Shown here piece by piece: positions 1 to 7,009 of a stretch of 64,000 nt of DNA. The position numbers and the translations under genes are program-made. The DNA is from Acrocarpospora pleiomorpha. Its GTDB lineage: Bacteria > Actinomycetota > Actinomycetes > Streptosporangiales > Streptosporangiaceae. The stretch covers positions 207,529-271,528 of the forward strand of contig NZ_BLAF01000006.1 of NCBI RefSeq assembly GCF_009687885.1, written 5' to 3'. The notes under the pieces are model-generated. The model worked only from the letters and a program-made list of their open reading frames with translations. It was not told where the DNA came from and searched no databases. How positions within the stretch are numbered: position 1 is the first letter of the stretch; each line of letters begins with the position of its first letter.

Positions 1-733
1 CACCGCGGCCGCCGCCTCCGTACGCGCCTGCTCGATCGCGGCCGCAGCATCGGCGTGTGCGGCGGCGATCAGCTGCTCGGCGTCCCGGTGCGCCTGGCCG
101 ATGCCGGCGTCCCGCTCGGCGCGGGCCTGCTCGATCGCGGCCGCCGCCTCGGCCCGGATCTGATCGGCCTCGACGCGCAGCTGCTCGCGCGCCGCGGCGA
201 GCTCGTCGACGGCCTGGGCGCGGGCGGCCTCGGCCGCCTCGGCGCGGGTGATCGCGTCTTCGGCGACCTGGTCGGCCTCCTCGGCCTGGGCGTGGGCCTC
301 GGCGGCGGCCGCGGTGGCCGAGCGCGTGAGGCGTTCGGCCTGAACGGCGCGGGACTCTGCGGCCGCGATCTGCTCGGCCGCGGTCGCGTGCACGGCCTCC
401 ACCTCGGCCTCGGCCACCTCCGGGTCCGCCACGGTGGTCAGCTCGTTCACCACGCGGGTCATCTGGTCGATCAGCCGCTCGGCCGTCTGCTGCGCGCCGG
501 CGAGCAGGTCGGCGGCGCGCGCCTTGCTCATGGTCACGGCACGGCCGGAATCGTCGGGCAGGGCAGGCTGGCCGGCCAGCGCGCGGCGGCGGCTCAGCGC
601 GGTCTGCGCGGTGTGCCCTGGGTCGGCGCAGTAGGCCGGTCGGCGGCCCGTGCCCGAGCCGGGCTCGGGCGCGTTCTCGCATCCGGGGTAGCGGCGTCAC
701 CCCGTCGACGGTTTCGGGGGCGGGGGTGCTCAT
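1..733 (-). pseudogene. Plasmid/AICE-type zinc-finger plus Ala/Glu-rich coiled-coil protein, 5' frameshift, runs off left edge
   Basis: Minus-strand reading from 699 to the left edge gives an uninterrupted protein. It has an N-terminal Cys/His segment (GCENAPEPGSG..YCADPGHT, a short zinc-finger-like motif) and then more than 170 residues of Ala/Glu/Arg-rich heptads (for example AEQIAAAESRAVQAERLTRS), a long coiled coil. This frame has a TGA at 697-699 and no start codon after it. The only good start, ATG at 731-733 behind a GAGGAG-like site, is in another frame. Removing one C from the CCCC run at about 684-688 joins MSTPAPETVDGVTPLP to GCENAPEPG. I infer a single-base frameshift, either real decay or a sequence error. 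Such proteins are common accessory genes of actinomycete integrative elements; their function is unknown. Confidence 0.6.
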
Positions 734-850
734 CGGGATCTCCTCGGGGGATTTCATTCGCTGCGGTGCGAACGAAATGAATGGAACGAAACGAAACGAA
801 TGAAATGAAAGTGGATAGTTGAAGTTTCAACATCATTGCCGGTGGGGCGA

Positions 851-877
851 GGCCCGGCCCCGGGGTGGGGCCGGGCC
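851..877 (-). terminator. Strong GC hairpin downstream of the 71-aa gene
   Basis: GGCCCGGCCCC (851-861) pairs perfectly with GGGGCCGGGCC (867-877) across a 5-nt loop, 8 nt past the stop codon of the minus-strand gene at 885. No U-tract follows, as is usual for actinomycete terminators. Confidence 0.65.
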
Positions 878-884
878 CTGGCGG

Positions 885-1100
885 TCAGCCGCCCAGGACG
901 ATCGCGCGCAGTTCCGCCCAGCGGGGGTCGGTGTCGTGGGTGATGAAGAGCTCGGCGTACGCCCTGGCCTGCTCGACCGTCCCGCGGTAGGAGACCTGGC
1001 GGAGGAACTCGCCGTTGCGGTGCAGGTTGACGATCTGGCGGCCGATGCCGGGGAGGATGCGCTCGGCGGGGATCTGGGCGGTGGTGGCGGTGGTGTTCAT
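885..1100 (-). CDS. Small hypothetical protein (71 aa), element-associated
   Basis: The ATG at 1098-1100 gives MNTTATTAQIPAERILPGIG... and ends LRAIVLGG. The middle (HRNGEFLRQVSYRGTVEQARAYAELF) looks like an amphipathic helical fold. I recognise no family. A longer in-frame reading exists upstream but has no ribosome site and crosses an operator-like region, so the short form is preferred. It is read towards the coiled-coil gene and diverges from the HTH gene at 1260, with shared operator repeats between them. Its GC pattern and position suit a small accessory gene of an integrated element. Confidence 0.5.
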   Translation of the reverse strand: MNTTATTAQIPAERILPGIGRQIVNLHRNGEFLRQVSYRGTVEQARAYAELFITHDTDPRWAELRAIVLGG

Positions 1101-1139
1101 GTCTGGCTCCGTTTCGTTTCGTTCCTTGCTGTTGAGACA

Positions 1140-1253
1140 ACTGTACCCGATTCCGTGCACTAGCGGTACCGTTTTCTGTGCATTGAGGGCAACCGTTACG
1201 ATGCTGTGATATTCGGGAAATGGGTTGCCTAACTGCACAGAATTCGGTACAGT
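1140..1253. promoter_or_regulatory. Three-copy operator between divergent genes
   Basis: The 20-mer TGCACAGAATTCGGTACAGT at 1234-1253 matches 18 of 20 positions of the reverse complement of 1140-1159. A weaker third copy (14 of 20) lies at 1163-1182. The first and last copies face each other across the divergent promoter region, and the last ends seven bases before the ATG at 1260. This arrangement suits a DNA-binding protein that controls both genes; the 1260 gene product is the obvious candidate. Confidence 0.6.
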
Positions 1254-1259
1254 CATCTC

Positions 1260-1547
1260 ATGCAAGCAGACCTGACCGACATCGTGGGCTACGTCGAGAT
1301 CGCGGCCCGGGCGCGCGACCAGTACGGCGTCGACATCCCCATCGAGACGGTGCGCTCCTGGGAGAAGCGGCGCGCGGCCTGGGACAAGGGCGGTCGCCTG
1401 CAGCGCAGCGCGGCCCGTCCCAGCCACGAGCCGCTCCCCGACCCGGCCATACCGGCGGTCAACGGGTCGCCGGCCTGGCTGTGGTCGACGGCCATCGCGC
1501 CCTGGCTGGAGCGGACCGGCAAGGTCACGCCGTCGGCCGAGGCGTAG
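1260..1547 (+). CDS. Small HTH/excisionase-like protein (95 aa)
   Basis: The protein begins MQADLTDIVGYVEIAARARD and contains a predicted winged-helix-like stretch (VGYVEIAARARDQYGVDIPIETVRSWEKRR, about residues 9-39) of the kind found in AlpA/MerR-type excisionases and element regulators: a helix, a turn, then 'tvrsWekR'. The C-terminal half is Pro-rich and ends in an aromatic helix (AWLWSTAIAPWLER). It diverges from the 885 gene with three operator-like repeats between them, and a strong terminator follows at 1572. A role as Xis or autoregulator is inferred from the fold pattern and position only. Confidence 0.6.
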   Translation: MQADLTDIVGYVEIAARARDQYGVDIPIETVRSWEKRRAAWDKGGRLQRSAARPSHEPLPDPAIPAVNGSPAWLWSTAIAPWLERTGKVTPSAEA

Positions 1548-1571
1548 TAGACGCTTGTCTAAATCCCCGAT

Positions 1572-1601
1572 GGTCCCCGCTCCCGGTGGGGAGCGGGGAC
1601 C
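1572..1601 (+). terminator. Perfect 13-bp hairpin terminator
   Basis: GGTCCCCGCTCCC (1572-1584), a 4-nt loop, then GGGAGCGGGGACC (1589-1601), followed by CCGTTCTGTT. It lies 25 nt past the stop of the HTH gene and 31 nt before the stop of the convergent gene at 1632, so it probably acts in both directions. Confidence 0.8.
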
Positions 1602-1631
1602 CCGTTCTGTTGCGCCGCGACGGCGGCCGGT

Positions 1632-2198
1632 CTATGCAGCCCGGACGGCAGTTGAAATTTCAACTATCACCCTTCGCGCCGTCGTCTCGTCGCCGGCGAG
1701 CTTCGCGGCCAGATACGCGCGTACCGTGTTGGCCGTGCCCTGGCCGCATCCCAGGGCCTTCATCACCGCCCGGAAGGTCGGGAGCTCGCCCCGGTCCAGG
1801 AGCGGGCGGAAGGTAGCCGCGGCCTGGCGGTAGATCACAGGCACACGGCGCCGCTGCGGGTCCACGCGTAGCCGGCGACGTACCCCGGCGCGGGGCACCC
1901 CGGATACATCCGTAGTCGCGGCCGGTGCGGTCCGGGCGGCCAGCGCGGCGTGCAGGGTGGCGATCGCGTCGCCGGCTTCCTCGGCCGCCACGTCGGCGGC
2001 CGCCGACATCGCGGCGCGGGCCCGGGCCAGATCGGCGGCCGCGAGCTCGGCGGCGCGGGACTGCGCCATCCGGGCCACCCGCCGCGCGGCCGCGACCGCC
2101 CGGGCCAGCAGCACCACGGCGAGGACCAGGAGGAGGACGACGGCGAGGCCGGGCAGCCACACGGCGGCCGGGATCGTCGGGAGCGTGAGGTCAGGCAT
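1632..2198 (-). CDS. Membrane-anchored HTH protein (188 aa), plasmid-transfer type
   Basis: The ATG at 2196-2198 follows GGAGAT. Residues 11-33 (AAVWLPGLAVVLLLVLAVVLLAR) form one transmembrane helix. It is followed by an Ala/Arg-rich helical stretch (about 35-90) and a basic C-terminal domain (YRQAAATFRPLLDRGELPTFRAVMKALGCGQGTANTVRAYL, about 123-163) that looks like a helix-turn-helix. The same layout, an N-terminal TM helix followed by a DUF2637/Spd-like or KorB-like HTH, is frequent among small transfer-region proteins of actinomycete plasmids and AICEs. The exact function is unknown. It is bounded by a terminator at 1572 on one side and a 430-bp palindrome-rich gap on the other. Confidence 0.6.
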   Translation of the reverse strand: MPDLTLPTIPAAVWLPGLAVVLLLVLAVVLLARAVAAARRVARMAQSRAAELAAADLARARAAMSAAADVAAEEAGDAIATLHAALAARTAPAATTDVSGVPRAGVRRRLRVDPQRRRVPVIYRQAAATFRPLLDRGELPTFRAVMKALGCGQGTANTVRAYLAAKLAGDETTARRVIVEISTAVRAA

Positions 2199-2631
2199 AA
2201 GGATCTCCGGGGGTGGAGCAAGTCGTTCGGGTGGGTGGGGGCGTATCCGCCGCCTCACCATCGGCGGACACACATACTCAGCAGCCGGATACGTTCCGCA
2301 GCTGCGGGCCAGATCCCCGGAGTGCGCCCGGACGGGATCGGCTCGGCCGACAGTACACGTACCCGGTGGCGGATACACGCGTATCCGCCGCATTCCTTGG
2401 GGGTGGGGTGCCCTCGCCCCCGGCACGCGGTGAGGGAGGCGAGGGCCATCCCCGCACTGCCGGGGTGGATCTTCCGGACGGCCGTGTGGGGAAGTGGGGG
2501 GACGGGCAGCCCTTGCCCTGCCGATATGTCTCAAGCAAGGGCTGCCCACCCGTCCGCCGGTACCCCCCAGCAGCGGCGGGCGGGTTGGATGGGGCACGAT
2601 CCGCGGCGGGGGCACACGGACCGTGCCCCGG
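2199..2631. other. Palindrome-rich non-coding region (possible origin or control region)
   Basis: I see no convincing gene on either strand. The sequence contains GGCGGATAC-N4-GTATCCGCC (2368-2389) and further copies of the half-site GTATCCGCC or GGATAC at about 2242, 2284 and 2383. It also contains a 13-bp inverted repeat, GGGCAGCCCTTGC (2504-2516) with GCAAGGGCTGCCC (2535-2547), around an 18-nt loop. Repeated half-sites within 150 bp suggest an iteron-like or operator array. The second structure could be a terminator for the minus-strand genes that end at 2632. Confidence 0.45.
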
Positions 2632-2823
2632 TCATAGGGGAGCCTGGCGCTGCCGCCGGCCGTCGATGATCACCTGAAGGATGTCCAGGCCCTCAGCGCA
2701 AGTGACGACCCCGCCTCGTTCAGACCAGCCGCCGCAGTCACCGTGGCCCAGATCGTGCAGCACTTCGTCGATCCCGAATTCGGCATGCTCAGGGCGCCCG
2801 AGCACCAGTTTGGGGAGCCTCAT
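2632..2823 (-). CDS. Small hypothetical protein (63 aa)
   Basis: Third gene of a tight minus-strand trio. Its ATG (2821-2823) overlaps the TGA of the preceding gene (ATGA), which implies translational coupling. The sequence MRLPKLVLGRPEHAEFGIDE...CAEGLDILQVIIDGR has two Cys residues (DCGGW and VTCAEG) and a mixed alpha/beta look. No family recognised. Such short coupled genes are typical cargo of conjugative elements. Confidence 0.5.
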   Translation of the reverse strand: MRLPKLVLGRPEHAEFGIDEVLHDLGHGDCGGWSERGGVVTCAEGLDILQVIIDGRRQRQAPL

Positions 2824-3077
2824 CGCGCCCTCCCCGCCAAGAGGTCCGCCCACAACCGCTCGGCGACGTCCCGGACAGCGTCGGGGCTCTCGTGGACCTC
2901 CCGAAGTCGGCCCTGAACGTAGGTGAGGCGGCGCACAACGTAGGTGTCGCCGGAGACACACAGCTCGTACTCCATGCCACCGCCGTCGACGGCGCGGGCA
3001 CGGATATGGGCCTGGCCATGGCGGGGGTTCATCCAAGTGATGGGCTGTGCGTCAGGGGCGGCCGGGGCGACGGTCAC
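2820..3077 (-). CDS. Small hypothetical protein (85 aa)
   Basis: Starts MTVAPAAPDAQPITWMNPRH and ends WADLLAGRAR. The pattern YELCVSGDTYVVRRLTYVQGRLREVHESPDAVRDVAERLWADLL reads as beta strands followed by two amphipathic helices. It overlaps its neighbours on both sides by 4 nt, so the three genes at 2632-3262 form one transcription unit reading away from the GntR repressor at 3490. No known family is evident. Confidence 0.5.
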   Translation of the reverse strand: MTVAPAAPDAQPITWMNPRHGQAHIRARAVDGGGMEYELCVSGDTYVVRRLTYVQGRLREVHESPDAVRDVAERLWADLLAGRAR

Positions 3078-3262
3078 GGCCGCTCCCGAAGCCGGTCGTG
3101 CATGTCAATGGCGTCGGCGGCTGTCACCTTAGCGCCGCCCTTGCGGGCGGTCCACGGCTGGCCAGCCCACGGCCGACCGGGGGTGATGGCCCAGTCGGGG
3201 TGTAGGTCGGCCAGTGTGCGCTGGTTGCGTTCGATCACTTGCTCGCGGGTCAGTTCGCTCAC
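3074..3262 (-). CDS. Small hypothetical protein (62 aa), first gene of the trio
   Basis: The GTG at 3260-3262, behind GGGAGCC, starts VSELTREQVIERNQRTLADL. The longer in-frame ATG form adds a Pro-rich stretch with no ribosome site. The sequence is hydrophilic and rich in Trp/Pro/Gly in the middle (HPDWAITPGRPWAGQPW), with an amphipathic C-terminal helix (VTAADAIDMHDRLRE). Function unknown. Its promoter region faces the GntR gene across about 230 bp that hold palindromic operators, so the GntR protein probably represses this trio. Confidence 0.5.
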   Translation of the reverse strand: MSELTREQVIERNQRTLADLHPDWAITPGRPWAGQPWTARKGGAKVTAADAIDMHDRLRERP

Positions 3263-3414
3263 GCTGGCTCCCGTCCGGGGGTGGCAATAAGCGGGCGGTT
3301 GGGCCGGGTGCACCAGGGCTGGAGCCCCAGGTGGGACGAAGTTAAGGGGCGGGCGGGAGTGTTCACGGGCACAGCCTTTCCAATCCGCCGATCGCTGTTA
3401 GCCTAGACTCAAAT

Positions 3415-3461
3415 GGCATACCAAGTATGTGAATCCGAACCTGGTATGTCAATGCATACCA
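3415..3461. promoter_or_regulatory. Paired TGGTATG/CATACCA operators in front of the GntR gene
   Basis: TGGTATG-N6-CATACCA lies at 3442-3461 and CATAC-CAA-GTATG at 3417-3429. Both use the same half-site. They lie 29-73 bp before the start codon of a GntR/UTRA repressor, the usual place for autoregulatory GntR sites. Confidence 0.65.
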
Positions 3462-3489
3462 ACTAGAGCGTGATTCTGGAGGGGCAGCT

Positions 3490-4281
3490 ATGGCACGGGG
3501 CAACGGCGAGGCCGCAGCTCGAAAGGTGCCCGCGTACGTGCGGATCGCCAGCGAGCTCCGCGAGAAGATCAAGGCGGGGACGCTGTCTGCTGAGGATCCC
3601 GTGCCCAGCGCGGCGGCGATCTGCGACAAGTACGACGTCAGCATGATCACGGCCAAGAGCGCGCTCAACCTGCTCAGGACCGAAGGGCTCGTCTACGGCA
3701 TCCCCGGGAAGGGCACCTACGTCGCGCGCATCCGCAAAATGATCCGGACCGCGCCGCACAGGTATTTCGAAGGGCGGGCGCGCACTTACGTTCACGAGGC
3801 CGAGCGCGCGGGCCTGGTGCCGGAGGCGGAGCACGAAAGCCGGATCATGGACGCGTCGGATTGGGTCGCGCAGCGGCTCGACATCGCCCCCGGCGAGCCC
3901 GTCATGACCACCGACTACCGGGTCTTCGCTGAGGGCCGGCCCATGAGCATGTCTACGTCGTGGGAACCGCTCTCCATCACCAGCGGGACGCTGATCGAGC
4001 ACCCCCACGAGGGCGAGCATGCCGAGAGCGGCCTAAACGCGCGGTTCGCAGCCATTGGTTGGACCATCGCACAGGTCGAGGAGCACCTGATCTTCAGGGT
4101 TCCCACGCCGGAGGAGACTGCCGCCCTCATCATCCCGGACGGCGTGCAGGTCATAGAGATCAGGCAGACCGTCCGCGCTATCCAGGACGGGACCGACAAC
4201 CTCGTGCCCGTTGAGGGCGCGGACATCGTGATCCCCACGGACAGGTACGAGCTCCGCTACTTGATGGACCGGCCCAGCTGA
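3490..4281 (+). CDS. GntR-family regulator with UTRA domain (KorSA-like)
   Basis: 263 aa. Residues about 12-80 form a GntR winged helix (KVPAYVRIASELREKIKAGT... VPSAAAICDKYDVSMITAKSALNLLRTEGLV ... GKGTYV). Residues about 100-255 form a UTRA effector domain of the HutC subfamily, ending VPVEGADIVIPTDRYELRYLM. Repressors of this type (KorSA of pSAM2 is the model) silence replication and transfer genes of actinomycete integrative elements. The start follows GGAGGGGCAGCT. Palindromic operators sit directly upstream. The divergent small-gene trio and other element genes are its likely targets. The family is clear; the KorSA-like role is inferred from context. Confidence 0.85.
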   Translation: MARGNGEAAARKVPAYVRIASELREKIKAGTLSAEDPVPSAAAICDKYDVSMITAKSALNLLRTEGLVYGIPGKGTYVARIRKMIRTAPHRYFEGRARTYVHEAERAGLVPEAEHESRIMDASDWVAQRLDIAPGEPVMTTDYRVFAEGRPMSMSTSWEPLSITSGTLIEHPHEGEHAESGLNARFAAIGWTIAQVEEHLIFRVPTPEETAALIIPDGVQVIEIRQTVRAIQDGTDNLVPVEGADIVIPTDRYELRYLMDRPS

Positions 4282-4295
4282 CGGACCATGTGAGG

Positions 4296-4481
4296 ATGGC
4301 CGACTCGGAGGAAAGTGACGTTGTCTCGTTCGGCGAACCAGTCGAGCTACGTCCTGGAGGGTGCCCGCATTGCGGTACACACTTCGTGACGGCTAGCGCA
4401 CCCTCGTGTTGGAACTGCGGGAATCAGCTCGGATCAGCGCAAGTTCCTGCTGATCCGAGCGACGAGCCTCATGGATCCTGA
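4296..4481 (+). CDS. Small zinc-ribbon-like protein (61 aa)
   Basis: Two CxxC knuckles, CPHC and CWNC, are spaced 14 residues apart, the layout of a minimal zinc ribbon. It starts ATG (MADSEESDVV), 14 nt after the GntR stop; a GTG two codons earlier is also possible. Probably co-transcribed with the GntR gene. The codon pattern is less GC-biased than usual. Function unknown. A terminator hairpin follows at 4518. Confidence 0.5.
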   Translation: MADSEESDVVSFGEPVELRPGGCPHCGTHFVTASAPSCWNCGNQLGSAQVPADPSDEPHGS

Positions 4482-4517
4482 CCGCCGCCACTCCGTGAGC
4501 CCTCACGCATGATCATC

Positions 4518-4552
4518 GAGAGCCTCGGGCGCGAGAAGCGTCCGGGGCTCTC
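4518..4552 (+). terminator. Hairpin terminator after the GntR/zinc-ribbon unit
   Basis: GAGAGCCTCGGGCGC (4518-4532) pairs with GCGTCCGGGGCTCTC (4538-4552) over a 5-nt loop, with two mismatches or wobbles in 15 pairs. It lies about 40 nt past the stop codon. Confidence 0.65.
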
Positions 4553-4697
4553 GCATTGCCGGGCTCCTCGTTTTGGGTGATGAGTGGGTGATCGCGAGCC
4601 GTCTGGGATGCGCTCCACTCGTCTCAGCGAGTCTCACGTATGCCCGCTGAACAGGCCGGATACCATTGCTACTGATCAACAAGAAGCCCGGAAACGC

Positions 4698-4822
4698 CTT
4701 GTAAACAGAAGGTCTGGGGTTCGATTCCCCAAGGCGGCTCCGCAGGTCAGAGGCCCATTGCGATCATCGCAATGGGCTCCTTCGATCTTCATACAGCAGC
4801 GAAATACAGCAACGCCATCAGC
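4698..4822 (+). repeat. Attachment-site repeat 1: 3' half of a tRNA-Thr(TGT)-like gene plus terminator
   Basis: The sequence begins in an anticodon loop (CTTGTAAAC, anticodon TGT). It continues through a T-arm (GGGG-TTCGATT-CCCC) and the acceptor 3' strand (AAGGCGGCTCC). It is followed by a palindromic terminator (CCCATTGCGAT-C-ATCGCAATGGG) and ATACAGCAACGCC (4804-4816). No matching 5' tRNA half precedes it, so it is not a working tRNA gene. A 124-bp near-identical copy lies at 12543-12666. The 3' end overlaps the stop codon of the integrase remnant, as expected of an att site. Confidence 0.85.
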
Positions 4823-5219
4823 CGGAGTCAATGCTCTGGTTCAGCGGTTCGAGCGCCCTGCGGGTCTCTGGGCTGGCGATCTGGGTGTAGACGCCCATCG
4901 TCACCGAGATCTGCGAGTGGCGGAGGATGCGCATCGCCACGCGCGGGTGCACGTCGAGGGCGGCCAGCAGCGAGGCGCAGGTGTGCCGGGTGTCGTGAAC
5001 CCTGATTCGAGGAACGGCGGCCTTTCGACAGTGAGCCTCGAAAGCGCGATTGAGATTGCGCGGCTCGATCGGCTTTCCATTCTTTGTGGTGAAGACGAGA
5101 TCCGAAGCGTGCCATTTCTCGCCCGCCGCTTCCCTGGCCGTTTCCTGAACGAGCAGACGATGTTTGAGCGCCGTCACACAAAGGCCGATCAGCGGGAGCG
5201 AGTTGTCCGAGTTTTCCGT
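4818..5219 (-). pseudogene. Tyrosine integrase, C-terminal catalytic fragment only
   Basis: The last roughly 130 residues of a phage/AICE-type tyrosine recombinase are intact. They include the strand region KWHASDLVFTTKNGKPIEPRNLNRAF, the box II motif HDTRHTCASLL (His-x-x-Arg), ILRHSQISVTMGVYTQIA with the second active-site His and the nucleophile Tyr, and the end NQSIDSG. The usual 250 or so N-terminal residues are missing: homology stops near 5219, just before the stop codon of the HAD gene at 5242. The 3' end lies inside att repeat 1, the normal int-att layout. It is therefore a 5'-truncated integrase, presumably inactive, cut when the transporter operon came to lie next to it. Confidence 0.85.
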
Positions 5220-5241
5220 GAAGCGCGCTGGCGGCCTAGCG

Positions 5242-5925
5242 CTAGCGCGCCGCGCCGCCTTCCGCCGCACCGCCAGGATCGCGGAAGATCAGGCCGATGA
5301 GTTCGCGCAGGTCGCCGACGATCGCGGTCGCGCCAGCCGCCACCAGCCGCGAGACGCCGGTGTATCCGTCGGCCACGCCGATCGGGACGTAGCCGGTGGC
5401 GAGCGCGCTATGAATGTCGTGAACGGTGTCGCCCACGTAGTACGCCCGCTGGGCCGTCCCCCGCCGTGCGCGCAGCGCGCGGGCCTTGTCCGGCACCGCG
5501 GTGTCGATCGTGGCGAACGGCGTGGGCACGCCGATCCGCAGCAGATCCGTCTCGATCACCTGGGCGGCGGCCGCGGACACGATCCCCAGGGTGGCGCCCC
5601 GGGAGGCCAACTGCCCGAGCCCTTCCACGAGGCCGTCGCGCGGCCGCGCCACCCGCCGGGCGACCGCGGCGTTCCACTCCGACTCCGCGTCGGCCGCCTC
5701 CGACCGCCGGACCCCGAGCGCGGCGAACATTTCGGCCATCGGTAGCCGGAATCGTACGGCGAAGTCGCCCGGACTCAGGGCCGCCAGCCCTCGCGCGCGC
5801 AGCACGTCGTTGAGCGCGTCGCGGGCTCGCGCGGTGTCGAGCACCAGCGTCCCGTTCCAGTCGAACAGCACCAGTAGCCCAGCCGCGGGTACAGGCGTAG
5901 GGACGGGCGCGGGCGGCTCGGTCAT
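5242..5925 (-). CDS. HAD-superfamily phosphatase (phosphoglycolate-phosphatase-like)
   Basis: 227 aa. Motif I is FDWNGTLV (Asp nucleophile, about residue 20), with a C1-type helical cap, motif II in GIVSAAAA, and motif III/IV in YYVGDTVHDIHSALATGY. The ATG at 5923-5925 overlaps the TGA of the ABC ATPase gene (ATGA), so it is the last gene of the rpiR-permease-permease-binding protein-ATPase operon. HAD enzymes remove phosphate from small metabolites; here the likely substrate is the phosphorylated compound or sugar brought in by the transporter (inference). The stop codon lies about 20 bp from the broken edge of the integrase fragment. Confidence 0.8.
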   Translation of the reverse strand: MTEPPAPVPTPVPAAGLLVLFDWNGTLVLDTARARDALNDVLRARGLAALSPGDFAVRFRLPMAEMFAALGVRRSEAADAESEWNAAVARRVARPRDGLVEGLGQLASRGATLGIVSAAAAQVIETDLLRIGVPTPFATIDTAVPDKARALRARRGTAQRAYYVGDTVHDIHSALATGYVPIGVADGYTGVSRLVAAGATAIVGDLRELIGLIFRDPGGAAEGGAAR

Positions 5926-7007
5926 CGGCGGCACACCACGACCCCCGCGTCGTCCAGTCCCCCCAGGTGTCGGCCGGTCCGCTGGGAGAACACGCGCACG
6001 GCCCCTGGCGGCGCCGATGCGGTGATCCGCGTCCCCGGCGCCGGGGTGGCGGTGCCGGCGGGGCAGCGGATCGCGATCGCCTCGCCCCGATCGGTCCTCA
6101 TCCGTACGACCCGGTCGACCCCAGTGGGCTCGACGAGCACGACGAGCCCGCTCACCGGCCACGCGTCGGCGGCCGGCTCGGCGAGGGTCAGGTGCTCGGC
6201 GCGTACCCCCAGGGTGACACTCTCGCTCGCCTTGACTTGGACCGCGTCGAACGAGGACTCGCCCTCGGACTCGACGGGCAGCAGGTTCATCGGCGGGCTG
6301 CCGACGAACCCGGCGACGAACAGCGAGTCCGGGTGGTCGTAGAGATCGTCCGGTGTGCCGACCTGTTCGATCTTCCCCTCGTTGATCACAGCGATCCGGT
6401 CGGCCATCGCCATCGCGTCGAGCTGGTCGTGGGTCACGTTGAGGGCCGTGGCGCCCACCTGCCGCAGCATGGCCGCGATCTCCACCCGAAGCGCGGCATG
6501 CAGCTGCGCGTCCAGGCCGGACAGCGGCTCGTCGAGCAGGACGACGCCGCTGCGCCGAGCCAGGGCACGGGCCAGGGCGATGCGCTGCCGCTGGCCGCCG
6601 GACATCTGGCGCGGCTTGCGGGCGAGCAGGTGCTCCACTCGCATCACGGTGGCGACCTCGCGGGCCCGCGCCTCGGCGGCGCTCTTGGACAGGCCGAGCC
6701 CGTACCGGAGGCCGGTGGTGATGTTGCCCATCGCCGTCATGTGCGGGTACAGCGCGAACTGCTGGAAGACGATCGCGCAGTCCCGCCGGTGGGCCGGGAT
6801 CCCGCGTTGGGAGACGCCGCCGAACGCCACGTCGCCGGCGTCCGGCGTCTCCAGGCCGGCGATGATTCGCAGCAGCGTGGACTTCCCCGAGCCCGACGGG
6901 CCCAGGACGGCGACGTTCTCGCCGTCCTGGACGGTGAGGCCGATGCCGTCGAGGGCCAGGACCTCGCCGAAGGTTTTGCGGATCGCGGTGATCTCGACCG
7001 TGGGCAT
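5922..7007 (-). CDS. ABC transporter ATP-binding protein, UgpC/MsmK type
   Basis: 361 aa beginning MPTVEITAIRKTFG. Walker A is GPSGSGKST (about 37-45), the signature MSGGQRQRIALA, Walker B VVLLDEPLSGLD and the switch His NVTHDQ. A C-terminal TOBE/regulatory domain (about 240-355) is typical of CUT1 sugar importers. It powers the two permeases encoded upstream in the same operon from the cytoplasmic face. It overlaps the HAD gene by 4 nt and starts 3 nt after the binding-protein gene. The carbohydrate/glycerol-phosphate class is certain from the domain layout; the substrate is not. Confidence 0.9.
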   Translation of the reverse strand: MPTVEITAIRKTFGEVLALDGIGLTVQDGENVAVLGPSGSGKSTLLRIIAGLETPDAGDVAFGGVSQRGIPAHRRDCAIVFQQFALYPHMTAMGNITTGLRYGLGLSKSAAEARAREVATVMRVEHLLARKPRQMSGGQRQRIALARALARRSGVVLLDEPLSGLDAQLHAALRVEIAAMLRQVGATALNVTHDQLDAMAMADRIAVINEGKIEQVGTPDDLYDHPDSLFVAGFVGSPPMNLLPVESEGESSFDAVQVKASESVTLGVRAEHLTLAEPAADAWPVSGLVVLVEPTGVDRVVRMRTDRGEAIAIRCPAGTATPAPGTRITASAPPGAVRVFSQRTGRHLGGLDDAGVVVCRR

Positions 7008-7009
7008 GG

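Larger units (their letters stand above)
783..1125. repeat. Exact 16-bp inverted repeat flanking the small gene at 885-1100
   Basis: GGAACGAAACGAAACG is at 783-798 on the plus strand and again at 1110-1125 on the minus strand. The two copies face each other and bracket one small gene together with its 3' hairpin. The right copy lies just upstream of that gene's start codon. The left copy lies in the leader of the coiled-coil gene. They could be paired regulatory sites for two minus-strand genes or the ends of a small cassette. Confidence 0.6.

Noticed and set aside
4698..4771. A functional tRNA-Thr gene at the att repeats
   Set aside because: Neither copy has a D arm or acceptor 5' strand upstream; only the 3' half is present.
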